From positions 7,630,001 to 7,694,000 of the forward strand of contig NZ_CP107841.1 in assembly GCF_036346855.1 (NCBI RefSeq): a stretch of 64,000 nt of DNA, in the 5' to 3' direction. Origin of the DNA: Streptomyces europaeiscabiei (GTDB taxonomy: Bacteria; Actinomycetota; Actinomycetes; Streptomycetales; Streptomycetaceae). Numbering within the stretch: position 1 is the first letter of the stretch; every line of letters begins with the position of its first letter. Shown here piece after piece: positions 48,101-53,442 of this stretch. Position numbers and translations under genes: made by a program. Under the pieces are notes generated by a model that had not been told where the DNA came from, did not search any database, and worked only from the letters and a program-made list of their open reading frames with translations.

Positions 48101-48190
48101 CTCCTTGGTGATGTTGTCGACGACGCCCGGATTCCCCGTCACCGGATTGCCGGTGAATCCGACTCTGCTCCACTCGTCGGAGGTGGCCAA
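36173..48190 (-). CDS. Giant (~4,005 aa) T7SS-type secreted or surface protein
   Basis: The N-terminus (SDEWSRVGFTGNPVTGNPGVVDN...) and a four-helix WXG/LXG-like region (~1-150) resemble actinobacterial T7SS-dependent proteins. A basic stretch (KKPKKSFWKRF, ~165) and hydrophobic helices (~178-260) follow. The long middle has repeated beta units (GFLRF/GILRF...PL.G), two copies of a ~190-residue domain (~945-1135, ~1195-1385) with R and SPFT(A/S)F motifs, and a segment (~1910-2235) with weak amidoligase-like features. The last third is Trp-rich (WTWTRF, WQWKATGPDG), then hydrophobic (~3757-3883), ending in a Pro/Thr tail. TTG 48190 is chosen because GGAGG lies 5 nt upstream; a GTG at 48277 would add 29 residues. 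No immunity gene follows. The function is unknown: large effector, adhesin or spore-surface protein. Confidence 0.8.
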   Translation of the reverse strand: MATSDEWSRVGFTGNPVTGNPGVVDNITKELRGLSDLSGRVGGGLDALLAKAEDGGFEGRTADALRTYVKDELKTFMANINRSFDMAADATARYARALGDSQDRAENAADTVAALERVGGQPLAENDPEMTRARGEVDAEIDNVQAEAKILEDTLREAARLVSRPVKKPKKSFWKRFVSTFFKVLEIVALVITLIAVVIGGPLGLVAFGLGAVLFAKALVDYATGNGNALSLGLAFLGILFPSTKGLTTLSGLARMASSGAKALSGALSASGRLLFRGGRMLFSSPGRLLSLAGQGLVRFGGGLGSRAASGFMALPRVLSRTPAMLGSALRLMGGFARNSWRQGWSALTRDFVESTAFVGGNTAGRLGVFTIMSLGRLSMTALLPMRYSEIARFGYRGAARMGFIDRGLHFTPRALRPLGRTGSLAADLTNLTGRNLDRGGSLRPVTGTDTDRLVVPGTPEFNTTLDELAEISVTPVTTPRTPGFGSLTGPGTPRMPAGLDDMGVRLNALDTLDTMGLPVGTVPGGQRLGVLNPVTGRVGDDLMSPRLRTTLTLFDQVDEFGGGLTPGSPTTLLPPRTTVDQLRDLDELTGVERTGAGLLKPLDELSELAELSLDGKLGGLTEFQVSKILDGEIDLVNVTPDGVVLRVGTTDPVDVRVRLKDGVKVDVLGPADPRVPTWNSVTGGNRMDELGIRLDDLTRLIPDTTDGSRDARELLGLGQVRTDLTTPVTGSTTFTPLTLRDIVTGGATGKLATERFQAWVRTQATQLQLDTAGRGLGELDGLTDVPPLSRAKAQLDLKSAQLDFNRSRIAFDRLGMNLDTVRRDVTVMMARIDGPGATLPTGELRLLDNLGRPTGQWITMEPGPTVNWVLKGDSGVVPDVKVTMTDGVFTLTPPDGLATRIGPDGSPLLDDVPVRLGAPAGPSAAPQGGDPVRVPGAPEVTAPSVPQVHWLVRQDADFSATVGKSGMKTRLTEDGLVPVRIDGTITPLQAVSTANAKVFKENSPFTAFSAPGSTAKPFGNSEIGLDLVSLSNDITAGADSVKGVRILSNTELQQEILKEIRFAVGDSTLEIPSKFTHLTKNDDIKKFLAEYNVPKKLGASVTTDIKTLLQVRRDNTWLVQGAIPKEYLTGPYATVDSLKFVPAAPAATTPVQAPTDLLESAGRATGSGMPSLETPQPVLRTDDFLMSNVDLEQLRGVKLIRQDDFHALEVDTKGLRKSHFEPDIGMVPANPDGRTTAFQHVAGAEIVERKSNSPFTSFAVAGGEKVYGDTEFALDVYKLGLDIKAGNLQNVGILPARDLQQLIGDQIERTIGKRLDFSGLTGTSSRNDVVEFLRKNDVNVVGRGGKDAIGKIAGDVRVLLNTTRDQEWLIKGTIPRSYLEGPYPRATGPQAAGGPVPVGDALRGLDEAAGDLRLSDTFKTDFEVKAVSVGWRTPAGTNSGRLLESRVGELGLLDDLGRPTGQWITMEPGQTVNWVLRTDSGIVPDVRVDRADDIFTLTTPDGIVTGFGADGRPTGLGDLGPVSVPQVPRTGVDEVVLPPPGEMDRPALAADRSVDTDSFRLDRFDAPAPRSETVLLNPQQVTGVPGVRMEWQRTPLDDGGFALTDQAGDIRLVFTADEVLQFRDVRFPGADGFLRFEAAPGPGALPRVVGTDGLPLSGGVVIEPVRGALNVVTGVRVQSPDGTWIGRFDLDGTRLSEQLTLSGPVGGPLTGTRLTTTFTQLPGGGTAPAYRLTVPGTGDGAFSVVRLDGELSQRLPGGFAMTDPTGARLVFDRGGRLVDLPADGAAPTRLDVSGSVAPEATVGPPTALDGLGGPLPERLPLATAPGNGVLDDVTTDLTGRVPADEHVSMEGLAIPAPPRVAPPPAPAPPRVAPPPVPAAPPTVHLPETPVTTRPARAVAPGFDSSFPAPSIGTESELGGFVVALPGSADRTFAFVTKVDTDEPLLMVTKDMGTGGYTNPARLPMAQHGNWQTHTVELITYPSRLGDQVAIGARNDATQWLLDVFKDRLGVHNHRPLESMISPDGQYRLQVTSDRHVIAAGTGLELEGLPSVSMPTTQQQATIGIRAVDFGTRATHELRLLADHAHWYKPAFRNDDALRTALVRETLDAPEQVENAYTYTKSVIEFTSDLVNRHGIPIEDWAGAPPYHGLTHPAVKNEWKVLPRTRPSLVLDSLSPGDRAVTLRLLRETPAIGDESIWTAARQYILNGNEVAGRGINNATVGGERALLFEFRTLPDELKGSVPHEKAPVSLVTDPLAELGGNRVAAVQKINDFVSGPENRDAFADWYRAEFPRDPDAGRIHQNKSTASILRMAAARHKAEWIAARHPQTWQDITARTPAVVGPPASAVPSAPPVAPHVAAGPLPDELGRPVGRAGGPDVPGVDLARITQGPTSDLSEPGVDLARITQGPASDLSGPTGLRQSLDSPVPPGSSVREIPLSGLDDVTGLRLRVTEVPATDTVPASVRLEMVDFTAQGGQVRLPDVSVTVREGGGFTATGPQGGVRWQFDSLGQLEYRELPLSGTDFALRFTDDALNAMTVVGRDGVPVRGAAVTPVGNATGALSELTVRVPMPGTDGLTAVWRFEPGGLLRQQELPITLPGLDGSAGLGIKVTVTPGAGGTTTRVVELTGPQHLTGALRLTPVDSTLSGRLPNGLTVTDTITHSRFHFDADHHLVLRDLADPEGPGFLRFTEDAAPGTAPVRLDGLGGLAGLPEGIALDDAAQIVIRRLDDATSSPDRSGLRPELLNDQLRQMTGQALQTLRQHAVTTLGGYLDRPPAIRLDDLRSMTVAQGTDGRVIGDFTVTPTPHGGPGGSRYTVHHGPSDVTLGFGPNRELLYQEVFLRGGPGDLDGLRVGITGRSADGGPWTPGSLDFVGARPADGLFTTAPNPRGGFTVTDAASTTSWHYGPEGVHTLRDVRLPGDRGILRFDADAPGGVPRVLDSADRPLPGVRPELLDDGGIALVPTGKAAQPMERTVFSDAGTLLEETIAVRIKGGKANGEYWRIDHATSAAVRVDSSGTPLTGRFATAKVEMSATGRFKLTGEGNVTLFEREVLRNGNVLHIDLDRVGRARWSEFDPAGTKVRSGERIWDGDRRTVHDTLSYRWAPMDVLDVRTYTKAIDGGLIRAEKGAGGDWTWTRFDSGGTEVLSGTREWSWNHIGFKDTYIDPVTGQRTVAHRRGDIWPLNGYHGSRQYLEHPVLPGQSPAGMRVNPELHSAVGPANKPIDVIEHLADGGTLHVVRISDQRMPAALWQTRTGLGRFDGFVGNLVSGDSMFAVSKWTETAADGTRLKGVRLVSHGGHGWRDVDQFGRIVRETRKLENGDVVEVGRSLDDPKQWAPAPKWNGSADPYELPWLDTTSGVSGTRRVAGDGSFEDVFTNAAGDELLSMRSQGTGVREYLGENPARGIGRDDVSGVWVDKNTQSQITGRRDQWGDLRIEAHGNPRHRTWQWKATGPDGTATEGIRMQNRGSLYSRTWDDSFVDFERLENGRPGQALRERSATDDGTVWVDATRQPDHTWTWRKTDADGTVHSQGVREYQDFAKGHWTDRIGDDVVRRRTGGRVREYAYTVEETAPPALTPSALTPPPETGPTTLADLLSRSARHFEPTTTVTVDREVWREFDMGKVLHRRDAVEGAPGRYREAESLWGQWREYQDSRLVAQRTITGRIWATDTFGRWSAFDVAKLPEVSSLPSVGGQVGLDGHRAWRLIGREVDFRGYTTEFRGVNREFRDPFHEIWTGVQDGSSAAMPLWRHELRKAATEFATGFLIEFGTSFAVSAIVSEFANTRFDPLVAFERAMLNGAVGGGIRAGFNVAQDMTALGKIKYGLANLDQGQNWNRHSLASADDWAGEWSSYENPVRWRSGTYAFFDGLAVSALTGFVNSAANAAIWGVGGQKHTGLEALEAGAWGAAGSLFTGVTSGMARYTFHTTAGSRIFHRGGPGELIWQSAESLTTGILNYWINTRGAHIDSTHPFPPSTTGPTTPSTSTPTTPSQGTRQPAVSPIEGLELT
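40949..41053 (-). repeat. 54-bp period direct repeat in the giant gene
   Basis: Near-identical copies at 40949-40999 and 41003-41053, coding PGVDLARITQGP(T/A)SDLS twice. A recent in-frame duplication in a linker. Confidence 0.85.
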
Positions 48191-48263
48191 GGAGTCCTCC
48201 AGGCGGTCCGGGACTTGGGGTACCGAAAGCAGACGTACCGAGGTGGCCCCGGAGTTCAAGAAA

Positions 48264-48277
48264 GTGGCGCACGCCAC
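48264..48277 (+). promoter_or_regulatory. Palindrome in the divergent T7SS promoter region
   Basis: GTGGCG-CA-CGCCAC, perfect 6-bp arms. It sits between the divergent giant gene (start 48190) and the coiled-coil gene (start 48407) and could be an operator for both. No convincing -35/-10 pair was found in the 216 nt. Confidence 0.4.
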
Positions 48278-48406
48278 AGTTTTCGCCGGTCAGCGCGGTG
48301 CGGACGAAATCTTTATGAACCATCCGGACCCAAGTCCTCGTCTACAGGGCGGCTCGACACACCGACACGACCGCTCACGGCCGCTTCGAGGAAAGGACGA
48401 ACAGAC

Positions 48407-50659
48407 ATGGTGCGCGTCTCCTACGACTACGACCTGATGACCGTCCTCGCACGCCATCTGTGGCACCTCCGCGACGAACTCGACGCCACCTCGCACACGG
48501 ACAAGACGTTCGCCGCGGGGGACATCGGCCCGCGCCGGGAGACGGCCGAGGCGCTGGAGGACTTCTACGGCGCCTGGAAGAAGTCGTTCGGTGAGGGCTG
48601 GCAGGCCATGACGGACCTCGGCAACCTCCTCGACAGGGCGGGCAAGGCCTTCTACGACCAGGACGCCTCCCACGCCGCCGGCGCCGCCCAGCAGGTGACC
48701 GCCCAGGTCCGCGACGAGGCCAACCGGCACAACGAGATACGCAAGCAGCAGCTGAACGGCAAGCTCCGCGCGCAGGAGGCCACAAGGCTGGAAGCCCGCT
48801 ACAAGACCCAGCAGGCGCGCCTGAAGAAGGAACAGGACGCGCTGGTCGAGAAGCGGAAGAAGATCGACGAACAGACCGCGGCCCAGCAGAAGCGGCAGGA
48901 AAGGCTGAACAAGGAGCAGGAGGAGCTCGCCGAGAAGCGGGAGCCCTTGCTGAAGGAGCAGGACGAACTCCAGGCCAGGCAGCAGCAGCTGTGGCAGGAG
49001 GAGAAGGACCTCCTCGGACAGCGCGAGGAGAAGCTCCAGGCCAGGCGGGACGAGCTGCAGAAGGACTACGAGGCCCTCCGCAAGGAGCAGGAGCCCCTGA
49101 TCAGGCAGCAGGAGGAACTCCAGCGCAAGCAGCAGCAGCTCTGGGAGGACGAGAAGGCCCTTCGTGCCGAACAGGACGTGGCCCTGGAGAAGAAGACCAC
49201 CGCCCTGGAGCAGGAGCAGAAGGCCTACGACGGCAAGCAGGACGCCCTCCAGGCGAAGCAGGAAGCCCTCTGGGCGGAACGGGAGACCCTGCTGAGCGGC
49301 GGGAAGGCCACCCAGGCGGACCTCGACGCCTGGCAGCGCAGGCAGGACGCCCTGGACAAGGAGCGGGACGGCCTGTGGGAGTCCGAGGGCAAGGGGCTTT
49401 CCGCGCGGTGGGACGCGCTGGAGCGGGAACAGCGCGACCAGGAGAAGGCGTTCGCCCCGTTCCGTGAGCGACAGAAGGAACTCGACGACGAGCGTGACGC
49501 GCTGAGCCGCGCCCAGGAGCCCCTCTCCGAGCGGCAGGACGGACTCCAGGCCAGGCAGAAGGACCTCTGGGCCCTGGAGAAGTCCACTCAGCAGGAGGTC
49601 CAGGACGCTCTGAAGGCCGAGCGGGACGACCTGGAGGCCGATCGCGCCGACCTCCAGACCCGACTGGACCCCTTGGACCAGGAGTCGAACGACCTTCAGG
49701 CCCGTCAGAAGGAGCTGTGGGACGACCAGTCGGAGACCGACAAGGAGCAGACCGCGCTCACCGAGGAGGAGAAGCCCGCCCAGCAACGGCAGCAGGACCT
49801 CCAGGACAGTTTCGGCGAGGAGTACGACAAGCTGCGCGACTGGGACCCCGACAAGGACGCCGACGTCGGCCGGCTCAGGGGCATGCGCGGTCAGCTGGAC
49901 GATCTGCCCGACGAGGCCTTCGTCCCCAAGGGCTACACGATCGAGGACGGCAACAGCACCACCACCGTGTCGTACCGGCTCGACGAGAACGGTGAGATCA
50001 AGGTCGACGGGAACGGCGAACCCGTCGAGACGACCACCACCGTCACCAACAAGAACACGGGCCTGACGTACTCCGAGACGTACCACCCGCTGTCCGGGGA
50101 CGGTGACTCCGTGACCACGATCCGCAGCTCCGACGGCTCCGTCACCAAGGTCTACATGGACTCCGATCCCGAGGGCACGCCCGATGGATGGATGAAGCGC
50201 TACGTCACCGACGGGACCGGCCGGGACACCCTCCAGATCTGGACCAAGCGGCCGGACGGTGACTGGGAGCTGACCATGGACAAGGAGGAGTACCTCAACT
50301 CCGAGGCCGGCAAGGAGGACCCCCAGCAGCGGCTGGACCGGCCCCCCGCGTATCTCACGGTGGAGAACCCGCTGGTCGACTCCGGCGGCCGTCCGTCCGG
50401 CTCCACCGCCCCGGGGACGACGACCACGGTGCAGGAGGGCGTCACCCGGACCGACTACACCGGCGCGGACGGCTCCGTCACCAGGGTCGTCACCAACGAG
50501 AACACCGGGACCCGCTTCGTCGCCGACGCGAGCAACGAGGTCCAGGAGATCTGGCAGCGGGCCGATGACGGGACCTGGTACCTGAGGGAGTCCGTCACCC
50601 AGCACGAACGCAGCAGCGCCGAACCACCCCTCGGCACACTCGGCGAGAACTGGCGCTGA
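48407..50659 (+). CDS. WXG-like/coiled-coil protein, probable T7SS substrate or scaffold
   Basis: 750 aa. An N-terminal helical domain (~1-100) with YGAWKKSFGEGWQAMTDLGNLL resembles WXG100/LXG folds. A ~390-residue charged heptad coiled coil follows (repeats of KEQEELxxxQQQLWxEEK), built of repeating Glu/Gln/Lys/Arg units. The C-terminal ~250 residues are beta-rich with Thr/Gly repeats (TTTTVTNKNTGLTYSETYHP; ADGSVTRVVTNENTGTRF). There is no signal peptide or TM helix, so export would be via T7SS. ATG 48407 follows a GAAAGGA SD. Next to the WXG100-like gene and divergent from the giant gene. Confidence 0.8.
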   Translation: MVRVSYDYDLMTVLARHLWHLRDELDATSHTDKTFAAGDIGPRRETAEALEDFYGAWKKSFGEGWQAMTDLGNLLDRAGKAFYDQDASHAAGAAQQVTAQVRDEANRHNEIRKQQLNGKLRAQEATRLEARYKTQQARLKKEQDALVEKRKKIDEQTAAQQKRQERLNKEQEELAEKREPLLKEQDELQARQQQLWQEEKDLLGQREEKLQARRDELQKDYEALRKEQEPLIRQQEELQRKQQQLWEDEKALRAEQDVALEKKTTALEQEQKAYDGKQDALQAKQEALWAERETLLSGGKATQADLDAWQRRQDALDKERDGLWESEGKGLSARWDALEREQRDQEKAFAPFRERQKELDDERDALSRAQEPLSERQDGLQARQKDLWALEKSTQQEVQDALKAERDDLEADRADLQTRLDPLDQESNDLQARQKELWDDQSETDKEQTALTEEEKPAQQRQQDLQDSFGEEYDKLRDWDPDKDADVGRLRGMRGQLDDLPDEAFVPKGYTIEDGNSTTTVSYRLDENGEIKVDGNGEPVETTTTVTNKNTGLTYSETYHPLSGDGDSVTTIRSSDGSVTKVYMDSDPEGTPDGWMKRYVTDGTGRDTLQIWTKRPDGDWELTMDKEEYLNSEAGKEDPQQRLDRPPAYLTVENPLVDSGGRPSGSTAPGTTTTVQEGVTRTDYTGADGSVTRVVTNENTGTRFVADASNEVQEIWQRADDGTWYLRESVTQHERSSAEPPLGTLGENWR

Positions 50660-50747
50660 CCCGCGCGGAGCGCCCCGGCGCCCGCCCCAAGCTCCCTGCG
50701 CGCGCCCCCTGCGCCGCCGGGTCCGTCACAACAGAACGAGGTGCACC

Positions 50748-51047
50748 ATGCCGAAGAACGTCATCGACGACGAGGAAATCGAGAGCACTGCCAAGAAGCT
50801 CGACTCCGCCGTCAGCGACACACTGGTCCCCCAGCTGTCCTCGCTCCAGGCCGACGTCGAGAACCTCCTCCAGGGAGGCCTGCTGCTGACGGCCACCAGC
50901 CCGAAGATGCAGACGTCCTACGCGAACTTCAACAAGTCGCTGACCGAGGCTGTGAACAACATCACGCAGTTCTCCAAGCAGTTCCGGGACATCTGCAACG
51001 CCGTGAACAACCTGGACTCGCAGATCGCCGGCGGCATCCCCAGCTGA
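50748..51047 (+). CDS. WXG100-family-like small protein (EsxA/B type)
   Basis: 99 aa, all-helical, the length of WXG100 proteins. Two long helices flank a turn at LLQGGLLLTATSPKMQTSY; a true W-x-G is absent and QGG stands at the expected hairpin. There are no cysteine pairs beyond one Cys and no signal peptide. GAGGTG precedes the ATG. Genetic context (coiled-coil WXG-like gene upstream, EccC-like ATPase downstream) supports a secreted partner or substrate. Family membership is by size, helical pattern and context. Confidence 0.65.
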   Translation: MPKNVIDDEEIESTAKKLDSAVSDTLVPQLSSLQADVENLLQGGLLLTATSPKMQTSYANFNKSLTEAVNNITQFSKQFRDICNAVNNLDSQIAGGIPS

Positions 51048-51108
51048 TCCGGGTCCCCCCGAACCGGGACGCCGCCCCGGAATCCCCCTCCGTCGGCGTC
51101 CCTTCCGC

Positions 51109-51155
51109 AGGGGTGCCGGTCCATCCCCCCGGACCGGCACCCCTGTTCGGTTTTT
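51109..51155 (+). terminator. Strong intrinsic terminator after the WXG100-like gene
   Basis: AGGGGTGCCGGTCC (51109-51122) and GGACCGGCACCCCT (51131-51144), a perfect 14-bp stem with an 8-nt loop, then TTTTT at 51151-51155. Separates the secreted-protein genes from the sigma/ATPase unit. Confidence 0.9.
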
Positions 51156-51178
51156 CGGACAACTCATCGGTAACCTCA

Positions 51179-51195
51179 GGTTCCTCTCAGGAACC
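51179..51195 (+). promoter_or_regulatory. GGTTCC/GGAACC operator-like palindrome
   Basis: GGTTCC-TCTCA-GGAACC lies directly upstream of the -35 box of the sigma-factor promoter; it overlaps AACCT-C-AGGTT (51172-51182). A related GGAAC-CTCAC-GTTCC lies at 51234-51248, just after the predicted start of transcription. Confidence 0.5.
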
Positions 51196-51196
51196 C

Positions 51197-51224
51197 TTGA
51201 AAGCTACCGAACCACTCATAGACT
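51197..51224 (+). promoter_or_regulatory. Promoter of the ECF sigma gene
   Basis: TTGAAA (51197-51202), 16-nt spacer, TAGACT (51219-51224), a good housekeeping promoter. The leader is ~145 nt and contains the palindrome 51234-51248 and the hairpin CCTCACG/CGTGAGG. GGAACC at 51190-51195 and 51234-51239 could also be -35 elements for an ECF sigma. Confidence 0.55.
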
Positions 51225-51375
51225 CCACCTTGCGGAACCTCACGTTCCACCCACGAACCGTGAGGTCACCCCGGGTACCCGCGCTCAGCCCCGCTCAGCC
51301 CTGCCCAGCCAACGCCGCAGTCGCGGCGCCCGACCGGACCGGCACAGAAGACGCACGCCGGCCCTGGGGGAATCT

Positions 51376-51951
51376 ATGAGAACGTCCATACCCGGTCCCG
51401 TCGCGACGGGCGGTGCTCCCGCCTCGGGCGAAGCACCGCCCGCAGGCGACGGCTCCATCCGCAGGCTCTACGAAGAGCACCACGGCCCGCTGCTGCGCTA
51501 TGTCTCCGGACTGATCCGCGGTGACCGCCAGCGCGCCGAGGACTTCGTCCAGGAGACCCTGGTCCGCGCCTGGCAGAGCACCGCGAGCCAGCCGCCGGAC
51601 TGGTCGCCCTCCCGGGCCTGGCTGATGCGGGTGGCGCACAACCTGGTGATCGACTGGGCCCGGCGCGAGCGGCCGCACCACCAGGTCGCCCACGAACACA
51701 CCCTGGAGCACCACGCCGAGACCGTGGACCCGATGAGCCAGGCCGTCCAGCGCCGCTTCCTGGTCCACGCCCTCTCCCGGCTCTCGCACCCCCACCGCGA
51801 GGTGCTCTTCTACGTCTACGTCCTCGGCTGCACCGGCACCGACGCCGCCGACGCCCTGGGCATACCCCCGGGCACGGTGAAGTCCCGCACCCATCACGCG
51901 ATACGGGAGCTGCGCCGTCGGCACCCGGAACACACGCTGGCGGCGGCATGA
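51376..51951 (+). CDS. ECF-type RNA polymerase sigma factor
   Basis: 191 aa. Region 2 (RRLYEEHHGPLLRYVSGLIRG...AEDFVQETLVRAWQ) and region 4 (LSHPHREVLFYVYVLGCTGTDAADALGIPPGTVKSRTHHAIREL) are complete, with a ~25-residue Pro/Ala N-terminal extension. No recognisable anti-sigma factor is adjacent; the next gene, overlapping by 4 nt (ATGA), is a membrane protein that could take that role. It probably drives the eccC unit, the divergent secreted-protein genes, or both. Confidence 0.9.
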   Translation: MRTSIPGPVATGGAPASGEAPPAGDGSIRRLYEEHHGPLLRYVSGLIRGDRQRAEDFVQETLVRAWQSTASQPPDWSPSRAWLMRVAHNLVIDWARRERPHHQVAHEHTLEHHAETVDPMSQAVQRRFLVHALSRLSHPHREVLFYVYVLGCTGTDAADALGIPPGTVKSRTHHAIRELRRRHPEHTLAAA

Positions 51952-53309
51952 CCACGCCCGCCCTGCCGAGCCCCGGCCCGGCCGTGTCCCACCCGGTCGC
52001 CCACGACCCGGTGTCCGGTCCGGTCCTCGCGTTGGGAAAGCCCGGCGACTCGCTGCTCACCTTTCTCATCGTGGCCGCGGTCGTCCTGCTGCTGCTCGTC
52101 CTGCTGCTCCGGCACCTGGTGCGCAGACAGGGCGGCCTGCGGCGCTTCCGGCGTCGCGTCGGCCGTGAACTGACCCTGACCCGGCAGGCTTTCGGCGAAC
52201 CGCTGCGCGGCTACCGGCGCCACCGGAGGGGCGTACGGGCCCTGTCCCGTCACCTGTCCGACCCCCGAGGCGCCCTGCTCGTACGACGGCTGCTGGACGC
52301 GGCCGCGACGGCTCTGGCCGACGCGCCCGGGGCGGTCCCCCACGCCGTGCGCACGCAACCCGGGCTCGCGGCCGTACAGATCGCCGCCCGTCCGCTGCCC
52401 GAACCACCCGTCCCCTGGGAGTGGTCGGACGAGCCCGGCCCGCAGCGCTGGGAGCTTCTCCTCGCGGAGGCGGACGGGCTGCCGCAGGGCCGCCCGCGCA
52501 CCGGTGCGCGGATCCGTCCGCTGCCCGCCGCCCTCGGCATGGCGGACGACGCCTGCGTCCACCTCGATCTGGCCGCCGGACCACGGCTGATCACCGTCGA
52601 GGGCGACACCGCCGCCCGGGGCCGGCTGCTCCAGGCGCTGGCCGCGCAGCTGGACCGGCCCGGCAGCGGAGCCTCGGTCACCGTCACGGACGGGGTCCAT
52701 CCCCAGTACCGGGGACAGCGGCTCGACGCCGTACTGCGCGACCTGGAGGAGGCGGCCGAGGAACCCCGGGAGACCGAGGTCGCCGGTGAGTTCGACGAGT
52801 CCGCTCGCGCCACCACGACCGTGGTCGTCTGCGCCGCCCCCGGCCCGGAACAGGCGCGGCGGCTGGGCGCCCTCGCGGCCTCGGGTGCCGCCGTCTGCCT
52901 GATCGACGGCCGGGTGGCGGGGCACAGCTGGGCCCTGCGGGTCGACGGTCGCGGCCGGGTGGTCGCGCCCGAGCTGGGGCTGGACGCGGACTCGGCCCCG
53001 CTGGGCGGAGCCGTCGCAGCCGCCGTCCGGGCGGACCACCGCCGACTGCGTCGCGAGTCCGCCCCGCGCCGGGGCGCACCCACGCCGCCTCGGCCCCACA
53101 GCCGGGAGCCGCAGGAGCCCGAGGAAATCCGGCGGGTCGAGGTGACCCCGGCATTCGAGGAGGCCGAGATCCTCCAGGAGGAGTCACCGGGGCCGACCCT
53201 CCCGACCCCGGCCCCGCCACGGACCACCACCGGATCCGACCTGCTCGCCGAACCGGCCACCGCCCGGGACCGCACCGCCGCCGCCTCCTCCGGCGCCCGA
53301 GAGGACTGA
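51948..53309 (+). CDS. Single-pass membrane protein of the T7SS-like locus
   Basis: 453 aa. One N-terminal TM helix (LLTFLIVAAVVLLLLVLLLRHLV, ~36-58), a basic stretch, then a large cytoplasmic region with LDLAAGPRLITVEGDTAARGRLLQALAAQL, which looks like a degenerate nucleotide-binding strand-loop-helix. The C-terminal third is disordered and acidic/Pro-rich. No family recognised. Translationally coupled to the ECF sigma gene and 133 nt before the EccC-like gene, so it may be a membrane component of the apparatus or a regulator of the sigma factor. Confidence 0.75.
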   Translation: MTTPALPSPGPAVSHPVAHDPVSGPVLALGKPGDSLLTFLIVAAVVLLLLVLLLRHLVRRQGGLRRFRRRVGRELTLTRQAFGEPLRGYRRHRRGVRALSRHLSDPRGALLVRRLLDAAATALADAPGAVPHAVRTQPGLAAVQIAARPLPEPPVPWEWSDEPGPQRWELLLAEADGLPQGRPRTGARIRPLPAALGMADDACVHLDLAAGPRLITVEGDTAARGRLLQALAAQLDRPGSGASVTVTDGVHPQYRGQRLDAVLRDLEEAAEEPRETEVAGEFDESARATTTVVVCAAPGPEQARRLGALAASGAAVCLIDGRVAGHSWALRVDGRGRVVAPELGLDADSAPLGGAVAAAVRADHRRLRRESAPRRGAPTPPRPHSREPQEPEEIRRVEVTPAFEEAEILQEESPGPTLPTPAPPRTTTGSDLLAEPATARDRTAAASSGARED

Positions 53310-53442
53310 CGTCCTCGCCCGAGAGGACCGACGCCCGACGGCGGGGCCCGAGCGCCCACGACAGGCCCCGGCCCGTGACGCCCCACCCGGCCCGTCACGC
53401 CGTACCCGAACCGCCCACCCCCGAGCACCCCCAAGGGGAGCA

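Noticed and set aside
44468..48406. Upstream extension of the coiled-coil gene frame across the giant gene
   Set aside because: It is the antisense of the giant gene; the real start is ATG 48407 with a good SD and the WXG-like domain begins there.
48290..50605. Antisense open frame of 771 codons over the coiled-coil gene (Leu-rich)
   Set aside because: The Leu-rich repeats mirror the Gln/Glu codons of the coiled coil; no start signals or homology.
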